Assembly: GCA_028288705.1 (NCBI GenBank) | Contig: JAQBNH010000006.1 | Location: 248,001-312,000 of the forward strand | Source of the DNA: Ferruginibacter sp. | GTDB taxonomy: Bacteria > Bacteroidota > Bacteroidia > Chitinophagales > Chitinophagaceae | Reading direction: 5' to 3' | Length of the DNA stretch: 64,000 bases | In this document: piece by piece, positions 17,189 through 26,424 of the stretch | Layout: each line of letters starts with the position of its first letter | How positions within the stretch are numbered: position 1 is the first letter of the stretch | Position numbers and translations under genes: made by a program | Notes under the pieces: model-generated | Seen by the model: only the letters and a program-made list of their open reading frames with translations | Databases searched by the model: none | Told to the model about the DNA's origin: nothing

Positions 17189-19615
17189 TTATCGCTGATC
17201 CGGGTACTTTCCGGATTTTTCTTTTAAAGAAACACTGATCGGAATATTTATTTTCAGGCTGAAATTGCGGCCCATATTATAGACGCCGGTTCTGCCTGTT
17301 GCTAAATTTTCCGGACCGTATTTTAAACGGCTAAGATGATTTTGATAAGCCAGGTCCCCGATATTATTTGCGGCAAGGTTAACAATGAAGAGCGTTTTAC
17401 GTTTTTTATTTATGATATCTGTCCCGATTCCTGCATTGAATAATTTGTAGGCAGGCGTTGGCGTTTCTGTTCCGTAAGCTGTAAAGATCCGGCTTTGTTT
17501 AAAGTTATTTTCGATCTCGAACTTGATATAAAAATCTTTTGCTGATGATCCGAACTTTTTAAAATCGGCGCGCAATTCTGTCAGAAGTTTTGGCGCGGGC
17601 ATAAAAGGGATATTGGAAGATCCTTCGATCGCCTCTTTAAACCGGCCTGCTACCATACTGAAACTATTTTCCAGGTGCAGCCAGTCCAATGGATGCGGAT
17701 GCATATCCAAAACGATTTCCATACCCGCAAGCGTACTCGCGCGCTGATCAAATTTAAATGCAGTCAATGTGCTGCCATGTACGATCAGCGTAGAATCGCC
17801 GCCTGCTGCAGCTTCCAGCTTCCGGTAAAAAATAAAATTTTTAAAGCTGTTGATATATGCGGCAACATTAAGTGAAAAATGCTGATTGGTAAATTCGATC
17901 GCCGCATCAGTTTGTGTACTCAATTCGCTCTTAAGATCCGGATCACCATACTCGTAGCGATTGGTCCCTTCGTGCGAACCGTTGGAAGCGAGCTCCGGTA
18001 TCGCCGGTGCGCGAAAAGCACGCGCAATATTTAGTTTAAGGTTGAGGGATTTGATCGCCTGGAAAGCCAGGCCGGCACTTCCCGAAAAGTTCTGAAACGA
18101 TTTATTAAATGCTGCAGATTTGATCATCGCGCCATCTAACAGATCATGCACTTTTATATGACGGCTATCATAACGGGCTCCCCCACTCACAGATAATTTT
18201 TTGAAATCCTTTTGCAGGAAACCATATCCGCCGATATCATCTAAAGCATAATCGGGGATCAATTGTTCTACACCACGATTTGTATTCACCTGGTGCATCC
18301 CGTTAGCGCCTACAGAAGTTTTCCAGCCGTCAAAATCGCCAAAATGTAATTGAGTTGTGTAGGTGAAAGTCTTTAGATCAAAATATAATGCCCGCTCATT
18401 TGCATTATCAGGATTACCAAATTCTTCCCGTTGGTTACGTTGCCAGCCGACGTTTAATGCCAGCCGGTTTTGACCAAACTTAACGTTATTATCTGAGGCA
18501 ATTTTGAAATGACGGATATGCTGATATGGAATCGCCGGAGTGGTAGAGTTAAAGTCGGCAGACGTTGCGCGCCGGCTCAATCCTCCTGGTAATGCGCGCA
18601 TAAAAAATCCCTGGTTATCCCTTTCTCCTTCTACGAGGCCAGTCTTTAAATTAAAATTACTAAGCAGCAAATGACTGTAGCCCCATCTCCCATTCAATCC
18701 CAATGAACCTCCAAGATTGTGTTCATTAAATTTCGAATTAAAAACATAGCCATCATATTTGTTCTTATAATCTGCAGCCGCTTTTAAAGAGCTGTAGGCA
18801 TTCCAGGAGAAACCTTGTTTATTGCCGGCCCAGTTGCCGTACAAAGTTCGCAGCCGGTTGTTTGTCTGGTAATTACTTCCGAGGTTAAACTTCATTGAAT
18901 TCGTCTGCACGGGAACGTTAGTAAGAATATTGATCACGCCTGCCATCGCATCACTTCCATAAATCAGCGAAGCCGGGCCTTTCAATATCTCAATCTTATT
19001 TACGCTGGTCTCGTCAATTTCAATCCCATGTTCATCTCCCCATTGTTGTCCTTCCTGCCGCACACCATCGTTGATCGTCAATACGCGGTTGTAACCAAGC
19101 CCGCGGATCAGGGGCTTTGAAACTGCAGGGCCTGAAGAAATGGTTGATATCCCGGGCTTCCTTGTTATTGCCTCCATAATATTTGTAGACGTCGTTTGCA
19201 ACAACTCTTCCTTACGCATGACAGACACCTGGAAAGGCATCTTCTTTAATTCTGTCGCCTTGCTTACACCTGTAACGACCACCGCATTATTTTCGATGAT
19301 GGTTGTGCTTAAAACGAAATCTTTATGGCTATCACCCGTGATGTTGATGGTTTCTGCAATCGTTGCATAGCCGATATGCGATATCTCCACGAGGTGATCG
19401 CCTTCGCTGATATTCGATAAAGTAAATTCTCCTCTGGCATTGGTATAAGTTCCCTGTTTTACATCGGACAGTAGAATAGAAACACCTCCCAGGGGCTGAC
19501 CTGAACTGATATCCGTCACCACGCCGGAAAAACGTCCGGGTGAAATGCCGGCAATTGCTACTGAACAAACAAATAATTGGGTTAACAACAATAAAGGAAA
19601 GGAAATTTTTTTCAT
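17189..19615 (-). CDS. TonB-dependent receptor, possibly for zinc or another metal
   Basis: 808 residues from ATG 19615: signal peptide (to about residue 24), a carboxypeptidase-regulatory-like beta domain (FSGVVTDISSGQPLGGVSI, about 30-110), the plug (about 120-230, KKMPFQVSVMRKEELLQ onward) and a 22-strand barrel ending near the C-terminus. In the barrel FRAP and then PELASNGSHEGTNRYEYG (about 533-560) resembles the ELxxxGxHxxTxxxExG stretch of ZnuD-like zinc receptors. It imports a substrate across the outer membrane with TonB energy. A palindromic operator-like site overlaps its promoter, which supports metal regulation. The metal assignment is inference. Confidence 0.9.
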   Translation of the reverse strand: MKKISFPLLLLTQLFVCSVAIAGISPGRFSGVVTDISSGQPLGGVSILLSDVKQGTYTNARGEFTLSNISEGDHLVEISHIGYATIAETINITGDSHKDFVLSTTIIENNAVVVTGVSKATELKKMPFQVSVMRKEELLQTTSTNIMEAITRKPGISTISSGPAVSKPLIRGLGYNRVLTINDGVRQEGQQWGDEHGIEIDETSVNKIEILKGPASLIYGSDAMAGVINILTNVPVQTNSMKFNLGSNYQTNNRLRTLYGNWAGNKQGFSWNAYSSLKAAADYKNKYDGYVFNSKFNEHNLGGSLGLNGRWGYSHLLLSNFNLKTGLVEGERDNQGFFMRALPGGLSRRATSADFNSTTPAIPYQHIRHFKIASDNNVKFGQNRLALNVGWQRNQREEFGNPDNANERALYFDLKTFTYTTQLHFGDFDGWKTSVGANGMHQVNTNRGVEQLIPDYALDDIGGYGFLQKDFKKLSVSGGARYDSRHIKVHDLLDGAMIKSAAFNKSFQNFSGSAGLAFQAIKSLNLKLNIARAFRAPAIPELASNGSHEGTNRYEYGDPDLKSELSTQTDAAIEFTNQHFSLNVAAYINSFKNFIFYRKLEAAAGGDSTLIVHGSTLTAFKFDQRASTLAGMEIVLDMHPHPLDWLHLENSFSMVAGRFKEAIEGSSNIPFMPAPKLLTELRADFKKFGSSAKDFYIKFEIENNFKQSRIFTAYGTETPTPAYKLFNAGIGTDIINKKRKTLFIVNLAANNIGDLAYQNHLSRLKYGPENLATGRTGVYNMGRNFSLKINIPISVSLKEKSGKYPDQR

Positions 19616-19633
19616 ATCATGATTTGAAACACA

Positions 19634-19669
19634 GTTGCAAAAATATAATAAATGCAACACCATTGCAAA
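19634..19669 (-). promoter_or_regulatory. Promoter and candidate metalloregulator operator of the TonB receptor
   Basis: On the minus strand TTTG (19669-19666), a 20-base spacer and TATTTTTG (19645-19638) form a good Bacteroidota promoter, with the box 22 bases before the start codon. TGCAA-CACCA-TTGCA (19653-19667) is a perfect interrupted palindrome that overlaps the -33 element, and GTTGCA (19634-19639) is a further inverted copy over the -7 box. A dimeric repressor of the Fur/Zur type is the likely binder, by inference. Confidence 0.6.
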
Positions 19670-19683
19670 GTTATTTTTCTGCA

Positions 19684-19710
19684 TAAAAAAAGCCCGACTG
19701 AAGCCGGGCC
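19684..19710 (-). terminator. Intrinsic terminator of the thiolase gene
   Basis: Read on the minus strand, GCCCGGC, a short loop and a matching GTCGGGC arm are followed by seven T. It lies 18 bases after the thiolase stop codon. Confidence 0.8.
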
Positions 19711-19727
19711 ACTATTTGGATAAGTTA

Positions 19728-20906
19728 TCAGTTGATATTTTCTATAATTCCGGCAATCCCTTGTCCGCCCCCCACACATGCGGTAACGATACCATATTTT
19801 TTCTGCAGCCGTTTCATATCATTAACGATTTGAATCGTGAGCTTGCAACCGGTGCAGCCGAGCGGGTGGCCCAGTGCAATGGCTCCGCCGTTGATATTAA
19901 CGATCTCCGGGTTAAGTTGCAGTTCCCGGATAACCGCTAACGACTGCGACGCAAATGCTTCATTCAGTTCGATCAGGTCAATGTCAGCCAGTGTCATGCC
20001 CGCCTGCTTTAATACTTTTGGAACTGCTTCAACAGGTCCGATTCCCATAATCCGCGGATGAACGCCCGCACTCGCACAATTCACCAGCCTCGCGATCGGT
20101 TTCAGGCCAAGTTCATTGATCATCCTTTCGCTCATGACGATCACAAAAGCTGCACCATCACTGGTTTGGGACGAATTTCCTGCCGTAACAACTCCGCCTG
20201 CGGCAAAGGCCGGTTTCAGTTTCGCCAAAGCTTCAGTGGTCGTATCCGCGCGTACGCCTTCATCCGTATCAACAATATAATTTTTCGTTTGTTTTTTTCC
20301 TTTTGCATCCAGGTAAACCTGCTCCACGTTGATCGGCAAAATGCCGGATTTAAAATAGCCCTCTTTAATGGCTGTTGCTGCCTTTACATGACTATTGTAG
20401 CTGAATGCATCCTGGTCTTCCCGGCTCACATTATATTCTTTTGCTACTGCTTCGGCGGTGAGGCCCATGCTTAAATAATAATCGGGTTCATCTTTCGCAA
20501 TGGCATAAGACGGAACCGTTTTCCAGCCTGCTGTTGGCACAAGGCTCATGCTTTCTGCACCGCCGGCAATGATACATTCTGCCATGCCTGTTCGGATCTT
20601 GGCCGTGGCCATGGCGATACTTTCCAGTCCGCTGGCACAATACCGGTTGATCGTGATTCCAGGTGCGCTAAACCCAACGGCGCGCGCCGCTATGATCCGT
20701 CCAACCTGCAATCCCTGCTCTGCTTCCGGTACGGCATTTCCAACTATCACATCATCCACACGCTTCGGATCGAGTTGAGGAACTGTCGCCAGCAATCCTT
20801 TTATCACATCAACTGCCAGGTCATCCGGCCGCGTAAACCTGAACCCGCCTTTCTTACTCTTGGTAATCGCCGTTCTGTATCCGGCAACGATATATGCTTC
20901 CTGCAT
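19728..20906 (-). CDS. Acetyl-CoA C-acyltransferase (thiolase)
   Basis: 392 residues, standard thiolase length. The nucleophile is in NRYCASGLESI near residue 90, the second signature is NGGAIALGHPLGCTG near 345, and the C-terminal CVGGGQGIAG holds the second catalytic Cys. It catalyses thiolytic cleavage of 3-ketoacyl-CoA or the reverse condensation. The sequence is closer to the FadA-like degradative group than to short acetoacetyl-CoA thiolases, but no fad partner genes are adjacent, so its pathway is not fixed by context. Divergent from pyrD. Confidence 0.93.
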   Translation of the reverse strand: MQEAYIVAGYRTAITKSKKGGFRFTRPDDLAVDVIKGLLATVPQLDPKRVDDVIVGNAVPEAEQGLQVGRIIAARAVGFSAPGITINRYCASGLESIAMATAKIRTGMAECIIAGGAESMSLVPTAGWKTVPSYAIAKDEPDYYLSMGLTAEAVAKEYNVSREDQDAFSYNSHVKAATAIKEGYFKSGILPINVEQVYLDAKGKKQTKNYIVDTDEGVRADTTTEALAKLKPAFAAGGVVTAGNSSQTSDGAAFVIVMSERMINELGLKPIARLVNCASAGVHPRIMGIGPVEAVPKVLKQAGMTLADIDLIELNEAFASQSLAVIRELQLNPEIVNINGGAIALGHPLGCTGCKLTIQIVNDMKRLQKKYGIVTACVGGGQGIAGIIENIN

Positions 20907-20948
20907 GATGCGTAATTTTAAATTAGTTGTTTATGCAACTTTATTGAC

Positions 20949-20956
20949 CAAAGTTA
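20949..20956 (-). promoter_or_regulatory. Candidate -7 box of the thiolase gene
   Basis: TAACTTTG on the minus strand matches TAnnTTTG, 42 bases before the start codon. No well-spaced -33 element is seen. Confidence 0.4.
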
Positions 20957-21008
20957 TAATTAACTCATCAAAAGAAAAAACGAAATTCTGGCATATTTTC
21001 GCGGACAT

Positions 21009-22043
21009 ATGTACCAGTTACTGCGCAGGTTATTATTTTGTTTTGATCCTGAGAAAGTCCATTATTTTTCGATGAACAGCCTGCAATTTCTTTGCAGAAT
21101 TCCCTTGTTCCCTGCGGTATTAAAGAAACTCTTCCAGCCGAAAAAAAAAGCGCCTTACCATTTTCTGGGATTGAATTTTCCCAATCGTGTTGGCCTGGGT
21201 GCGGGCTTCGATAAAAATGCGCGTTACCTGGACGAACTGGAATTATTGGGTTTTGGATTTGTAGAAATAGGAACGGTAACGCCGCTTCCACAGGCCGGAA
21301 ATGAACGCCCACGGTTGTTTCGCCTGCCGGCAGACAAAGCTTTACTCAACAGGATGGGTTTTAATAATGATGGCGCGGCGGTGATCGCGGGCAGACTCGA
21401 AGACTGGCGTAAACAAAATAAACGATTGATTATTGGGGGAAATATCGGCAAGAATAAGATCACTGCAAATGAAGATGCCTGGAAAGATTATGCGCATTGC
21501 TTTCATGCCTTACATCCTTATGTTGATTATTTCGTGGTTAACGTAAGCTCCCCCAATACACCCGGTTTAAGGGCATTACAGGAAAAAGATGCGTTGAGAA
21601 AAATTCTCGGGAATCTGCAGGAACTAAATAAACAATATAAAGTGCGAAGGCCGGTATTACTCAAAATCGCTCCTGATCTGCTTTTTGAACAAATAGATGA
21701 AGTGGTTGAACTCGCATTGGAAATAAACCTTGACGGACTTGTGGCTTCCAACACAACGATCGACCGCAACCTCCTAAGTAAGGAAGGAAAACTTGCCGCG
21801 GAAAAATACGGTGCCGGCGGATTGAGCGGTTTACCTGTAAAAAATAAAAGCACGGAGATCGTGGCATACATTCATCAAAAAACAAATGGCCGCATTCCCA
21901 TTATCGCCAGTGGAGGAATATTCAGCGGTATCGATGCCCTTGAAAAAATCAATGCGGGGGCATCATTAGTACAGGTTTGGACAGGTTTTATCTACAATGG
22001 CCCGGCTATTGTAAAAGCTATCTGCAATAAACTTCCGTCTTAG
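21009..22043 (+). CDS. pyrD: Dihydroorotate dehydrogenase, quinone-dependent (class 2)
   Basis: 344 residues, class 2 length with an N-terminal membrane-association helix pair (YQLLRRLLFCFDPEKVHYFSM). FMN-site motifs include GLGAGFDKNA, GFGFVEIGTVTP and NRMGFNNDG; the catalytic serine is in VVNVSSPNTPGLR, and the phosphate-binding ending includes IASGGIFSGIDA and QVWTGFIYNGP. It oxidises dihydroorotate to orotate and passes electrons to the quinone pool. Works downstream of the dihydroorotase at 10.2 kb but is not in the same operon. Confidence 0.95.
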   Translation: MYQLLRRLLFCFDPEKVHYFSMNSLQFLCRIPLFPAVLKKLFQPKKKAPYHFLGLNFPNRVGLGAGFDKNARYLDELELLGFGFVEIGTVTPLPQAGNERPRLFRLPADKALLNRMGFNNDGAAVIAGRLEDWRKQNKRLIIGGNIGKNKITANEDAWKDYAHCFHALHPYVDYFVVNVSSPNTPGLRALQEKDALRKILGNLQELNKQYKVRRPVLLKIAPDLLFEQIDEVVELALEINLDGLVASNTTIDRNLLSKEGKLAAEKYGAGGLSGLPVKNKSTEIVAYIHQKTNGRIPIIASGGIFSGIDALEKINAGASLVQVWTGFIYNGPAIVKAICNKLPS

Positions 22044-22084
22044 GTTCGTTTCTCCAACTAAAACTATTCAGTTAATTTCGCCGC

Positions 22085-22891
22085 ATGGAACATCTTTTTA
22101 CGTCAGAAAGTATCATCAGCTTTTTCATCCTCATTGTACTGGAAGTGGTATTGGGTATCGACAATGTGATCTTCGTAAGCATTATCCTTAACCGGTTGCC
22201 GGAGAAAGATCAGAAAAAAGCAAGGCGTTTCTGGATGATCACGGGTATCATTGTTCGCAGCCTGTTGCTGATGGGACTTGGCTGGTTGCTTTCTCAACGG
22301 GGTAAACCACTCTTTACCGTTGCAGGAAAAGGATTTGATATCGCGAGCCTGGTGATGCTGGTTGGTGGCTTGTTCCTTATCTATAAATCTGTAAAGGAAA
22401 TACACGGGAAACTGGAAGGGGAAGATCCTAACGATCTCGGAAGTAACAGTAAAGGATTAACCCTGGGAAAAGCACTTGTTCAGATTGTGATCATTGATGC
22501 CGTATTTTCTTTCGATAGTATCATCACTGCCGGTGGTACGGCCAAATATGTTGAGATCATGATCGCTGCAGTGGTGATCGCTATGACGATCATGTTTTTA
22601 TTCAGTCCGAAAATATCTTCCTTTATTCATAAACACCCTACCTTAAAAATGCTGGCCCTGTCATTCCTCGTGATGATCGGGTTGAGCCTGATCATGGAAG
22701 GATGGAGCCCGGAACAGGCGCATGAACTTCACCTGAAAAATTATATTTATTTCGGGATGGCCTTTTCATTTATGGTAGAAATGCTGAATATGGTCATGAT
22801 GAAACGCCAGAAAAAACGCCGCATTGTGGAACTGAACGAACCACGCCTGCACGATCCGAAACAACGCGAAGGTTCAGATATCGCGCATTAA
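22085..22891 (+). CDS. TerC-family membrane protein
   Basis: 268 residues with seven to eight membrane helices. EVVLGIDNVIFVSI at about residues 19-32 and IDAVFSFDSIITAGG near 137-151 are the two acidic helix motifs of TerC, which carry metal-binding Asp residues. Relatives export manganese or are linked to tellurite resistance; metalation of secreted enzymes has been shown for some. The substrate here is unknown. Its stop codon overlaps the convergent M28 gene by four bases. Confidence 0.9.
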   Translation: MEHLFTSESIISFFILIVLEVVLGIDNVIFVSIILNRLPEKDQKKARRFWMITGIIVRSLLLMGLGWLLSQRGKPLFTVAGKGFDIASLVMLVGGLFLIYKSVKEIHGKLEGEDPNDLGSNSKGLTLGKALVQIVIIDAVFSFDSIITAGGTAKYVEIMIAAVVIAMTIMFLFSPKISSFIHKHPTLKMLALSFLVMIGLSLIMEGWSPEQAHELHLKNYIYFGMAFSFMVEMLNMVMMKRQKKRRIVELNEPRLHDPKQREGSDIAH

Positions 22892-23826
22892 TTCAATTTC
22901 CTGTCGAGTAATAACATCATTTGCGCCGCAATATTCGCATTCTGAATATAGCGGCCCAGATTGATCTTGTCGAATGTATCCGTGGTTTTGTGGTAATCGG
23001 GGTGATCTTCAACACCGAGATATAAGTACGGAATATTTTTTTGGAAGAAATTGCCGTGATCGCTTAAATAAGTCCAGTCCTGCGGATCAGAGAGCTTATC
23101 AAAACCGCTGAGCAATTCTGTTTGCGCACTGCCTTTTACGCTATCCACTAAATAAGCAAATGCGGGATAATGCGATAACCCGCTCGCCCAGATTTTGTTG
23201 TTGTCGCTGCGCGCGATCATATCCATATTCAGGTTGAATTTTAGCGTGCTGAGGCTGATCCCGGCTGGCAGATTATTTACAAAATATTCTGAGCCTTTCA
23301 AGCCTACTTCTTCGGCATCCCATAAAGCAAAGATCATGGAGTATTTTGGCGGGTGCTGTTTAAAATATTTCGCCATGGCCAACACACAAGCCACACCGCT
23401 GGCATTATCGTCTGCACCATGAAACACAACACCGGTACCGTTTACGCCAAGGTGATCATAATGCGCCCCCGCAACAATATACCGATCGGGGTATAACGTT
23501 CCGCGAAGGACGCCTAGCAGATTTTTTCTTGCAATTCCGCCAACACTGAAATCCTGGGCGTATCCCGGTGCAAGACTATCGTTTAAGGCTGTACGAAGAC
23601 GTGTTTGAATCAACTGATGCGTCAGAACAACTTCTGGCGTGCCGGCTTTCCGCCCCTTAAAAGCATCACTGGACAATAATTGCAGGTCGTTCACCATTCC
23701 TGCACTATCCAGTATTTTAAATGGTGCAATGACGGGGATTGGTGCAGGCACGGGTGCGGGCTCAACATTTTTCTGGCAGGAAACAAAAAAAATTAGCGTT
23801 ACAACGGGTAACAGGATTCTTTGCAT
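22888..23826 (-). CDS. M28-family zinc aminopeptidase lipoprotein
   Basis: 312 residues from ATG 23826. The N-terminus is a lipoprotein signal (TLIFFVSCQK, lipid Cys near residue 18) followed by a proline-rich linker. Zinc ligands of family M28 are all visible: AHYDHLG, GADDNASG, DAEEVGLKGSEYF, NLNMDMIAR and PDYHKTTDTFD. It should be anchored in a cell envelope membrane and act as an aminopeptidase or related exopeptidase. It overlaps terC at the 3' end and follows rsmE on the same strand after 78 bases, counting from the rsmE stop codon. Confidence 0.9.
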   Translation of the reverse strand: MQRILLPVVTLIFFVSCQKNVEPAPVPAPIPVIAPFKILDSAGMVNDLQLLSSDAFKGRKAGTPEVVLTHQLIQTRLRTALNDSLAPGYAQDFSVGGIARKNLLGVLRGTLYPDRYIVAGAHYDHLGVNGTGVVFHGADDNASGVACVLAMAKYFKQHPPKYSMIFALWDAEEVGLKGSEYFVNNLPAGISLSTLKFNLNMDMIARSDNNKIWASGLSHYPAFAYLVDSVKGSAQTELLSGFDKLSDPQDWTYLSDHGNFFQKNIPYLYLGVEDHPDYHKTTDTFDKINLGRYIQNANIAAQMMLLLDRKLN

Positions 23827-23904
23827 ACGAAGATTTTGCGTGTAGTAATTTACATTTAATCGAGTGTTCCGGGAAGGAATAAACCCTAAAGTTTTCATAA
23901 CCTG

Positions 23905-24615
23905 TCAGAGATTAACCAGCATTACTGCAGCAACCATGCCGGCGGTTTCGGTCCTCAACCGGGTCTCTCCCAGGCTCACCGGAATGCAGGAATGTTCCAG
24001 GGCAAAATCAATTTCTTTTTTAGTGAAATCTCCTTCCGGCCCTATCAGTACTATCGTTTGCTTTCCATGATCAATCAACCCTGCATTGGGCAATATTTTT
24101 TCCTGGTCTTCTTCGCAATGTGCCATCAGGATCACCGCATTCTTATTCCCCGTGATCAGGTCGGCAAATTTAAGCGGCGCCGCTAAAACAGGCAGCCAGC
24201 ATTGTTGCGACTGTAACATGGCACTCACCAGGATTCCTGTTAAACGCTCTGTTTTTAATTGTGTTTTTTCAGTCCGGTCACAGATCAATGGAATGATTCC
24301 TGTAACGCCGATCTCTGTAGCTTTTTCCAAAAACCATTCGAAGCGGCTACTGTTCTTAACGGGTGAAATAGCGATCTGCACCTGCTTTCGCGGGGGCGGA
24401 AGTTGCACTGCACTGATTTTTTCTACCGAACATCTTTTCCTGTTATCGTCGGTGATCTTCACGGTAACGATCAGTCCTCTTCCATTCGTAAGTTGCAACT
24501 GTTCATCTTTTTCCATGCGCAACACCTGGATAATATGTTTACTCGCCGGCTCATCCAATACAATCGGCGAATCATTTTCCTGCAGATCTTCTTTATAAAA
24601 AAACGGGAGTTTCAT
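23905..24615 (-). CDS. rsmE: 16S rRNA (uracil-1498-N3)-methyltransferase RsmE
   Basis: 236 residues from ATG 24615 (MKLPFFYKED). An N-terminal PUA-like domain (KHIIQVLRMEKDEQLQLTNG) precedes a SPOUT methyltransferase domain with IGPEGDFTKKEIDFA near residue 185 and SLGETRLRTETAGMVA near 212, the knotted SAM-binding site. It methylates U1498 (E. coli numbering) in 16S rRNA. It lies downstream of dnaB and is separated from it by a terminator, so independent expression is likely. Confidence 0.95.
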   Translation of the reverse strand: MKLPFFYKEDLQENDSPIVLDEPASKHIIQVLRMEKDEQLQLTNGRGLIVTVKITDDNRKRCSVEKISAVQLPPPRKQVQIAISPVKNSSRFEWFLEKATEIGVTGIIPLICDRTEKTQLKTERLTGILVSAMLQSQQCWLPVLAAPLKFADLITGNKNAVILMAHCEEDQEKILPNAGLIDHGKQTIVLIGPEGDFTKKEIDFALEHSCIPVSLGETRLRTETAGMVAAVMLVNL

Positions 24616-24623
24616 GTTACCTG

Positions 24624-24662
24624 TAAAATAAAAAATGGAGAATGACGTGATCATTCTCCATT
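24624..24662 (-). terminator. Intrinsic terminator of dnaB
   Basis: Perfect 12-bp inverted repeat AATGGAGAATGA / TCATTCTCCATT (24634-24662) around a 5-base loop; on the minus strand it is followed by TTTTATTTTACAG, a good U tract. It begins 19 bases after the dnaB stop. Confidence 0.85.
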
Positions 24663-24680
24663 AAAGATTAGGATTATTTT

Positions 24681-26249
24681 TTAAAACGGTGCATCGTCAT
24701 CAAATGCGCCATCATTCATCTTGCTGCCTTTCTGGATGTACATGCGCGCCTGGTCGTCGGTACCACCACTGGTATCCACAGGTTTCCAGTTGCCGCCACC
24801 AGTTGGTGCAGGGCCAGCACCGAAATCATTTCCACCTTCATCTTCTACAAATTTCTGAATATGCAGCAATGCCCGCAGTTTCACTGTTTCCAGGCTACCA
24901 TTCCGGTGCTTCGCGATCTTCACGTGTGTTTCACCTTTATTATTTTCACCAAATTCATTGGCAGTGATATCATAATATTCCGGGCGGTAAAGGAACATCA
25001 CCATATCCGCATCCTGCTCAATAGCACCGGATTCACGCAGATCACTCAACTGTGGCATCTTGTTACCCTCTTTCCTTTTTTCCACCTCACGACTCAACTG
25101 CGAAAGGGCGATGATCGGCACCTGCAATTCTTTTGCAAGTCCTTTCAGGTCGCGCGAAATTTTACTGATCTCCTGCTCACGGTTGCTATTCCTGTCTGCA
25201 CTGCCACTCATCAACTGCAGGTAATCGATAATGATAATCCCCACATTATGCTTGTTCTTTAAACGGCGGCATTTTGCCCGCAATTCGAAAATATTTAAGG
25301 CGGCAGAATCGTCAATAAAGATGGGTGCCTTTGTGAGGCGATCGATCCCGCGTTTGTACAACTGTTTCATCTCGTGTTCTTCCAGCTTTCCGCGCGCGAT
25401 CTTCTCCAGCCAGATCTCACTTTCGGCACTGAGTATACGCTGAACCAGCTGGCTACTGCTCATCTCCAGGCTGAAAAACGCCACTGCTGTGGGTTTGTGC
25501 GGATCAAGTGCAGCCGTACGGGCAAGGTTAAGCGCAAACGCTGTTTTACCCACGGAAGGCCTTGCAGCCAGAATGATAAGATCCGTTGGTTGCCAGCCGT
25601 AAGTAATACGATCCAAAGACGGGAAGCCCGTAGGAACGCCGGTGATATCGTCCTGGCGGTTACGCATATCCTCAATCCGCTGGATCGTTTTCACGAGTAC
25701 GGCATCAATATCATCAAAGTTCTTACGAAGGTGATTGTTGGTGATCTCGAATAATTTCGTCTCTGCATTATCCAGCATATCAAACACATCCGTGCTGTCT
25801 TCATATGCTTCACCGATGATCTCGCCGCTGATGCGGATCAGTTCCCGCTGAATGAATTTCTGCAGGACGATCCTGGAATGCGCATCAATATTGGCTGAGG
25901 ATACAACTGAATTGGTGAGTTTAGTTACGTAATACGGGCCGCCAACAAGATCGAGCTCTTCCCGCACTTTCAGTTCTTCCACTACTGTTAGTAAATCGAT
26001 GGGCAAACTTTTGATCGCCAGTGATTGCATGGCTTTGTAAATCCGTTGGTTGGCATCTACATAAAAACATTCGGGTTTCAGGATCTCGATCACGGTATCA
26101 AACGCACTTTTTTCCAGCATGATCGCGCCTAAAATCGCTTCCTCCAGTTCCTTGGCCTGCGGTGGTACTTTCCCAAAAACCATACTGCCCATATCCAGTT
26201 TGGGCTTACGGATCACTTTACGATCCTTATTAAAATTGGTTAATTCCAT
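24681..26249 (-). CDS. dnaB: Replicative DNA helicase DnaB
   Basis: 522 residues: N-terminal helical domain (about 30-125, EEAILGAIMLEKSAFD), linker, and RecA-like helicase domain with Walker A ARPSVGKTAF near residue 230, Walker B IIIIDYLQLM near 340, QLSREVEKR and a terminal arginine-finger region MFLYRPEYY. It is the hexameric fork helicase. The C-terminus carries a Gly-rich linker ending in FDDDAPF, similar to the acidic tip of SSB proteins. The divergent gap upstream holds a cluster of DnaA-box-like sequences. No intein is present. Confidence 0.96.
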   Translation of the reverse strand: MELTNFNKDRKVIRKPKLDMGSMVFGKVPPQAKELEEAILGAIMLEKSAFDTVIEILKPECFYVDANQRIYKAMQSLAIKSLPIDLLTVVEELKVREELDLVGGPYYVTKLTNSVVSSANIDAHSRIVLQKFIQRELIRISGEIIGEAYEDSTDVFDMLDNAETKLFEITNNHLRKNFDDIDAVLVKTIQRIEDMRNRQDDITGVPTGFPSLDRITYGWQPTDLIILAARPSVGKTAFALNLARTAALDPHKPTAVAFFSLEMSSSQLVQRILSAESEIWLEKIARGKLEEHEMKQLYKRGIDRLTKAPIFIDDSAALNIFELRAKCRRLKNKHNVGIIIIDYLQLMSGSADRNSNREQEISKISRDLKGLAKELQVPIIALSQLSREVEKRKEGNKMPQLSDLRESGAIEQDADMVMFLYRPEYYDITANEFGENNKGETHVKIAKHRNGSLETVKLRALLHIQKFVEDEGGNDFGAGPAPTGGGNWKPVDTSGGTDDQARMYIQKGSKMNDGAFDDDAPF

Positions 26250-26424
26250 GTTGCTTCTTGCTGTTAATTGTTGTTGTAAATAAAAACTTCACAACGTTCC
26301 CACGCTTTCATAAGCAGGCGGAAAAGGTCATTTGTTTTGGCACCCGCATCTAACAGATCGCTCCATTTTTTGCAGGGCGGCTAAGGTAGCAGCAAATCGG
26401 TAATCATTAATTAACATTCGGCTG

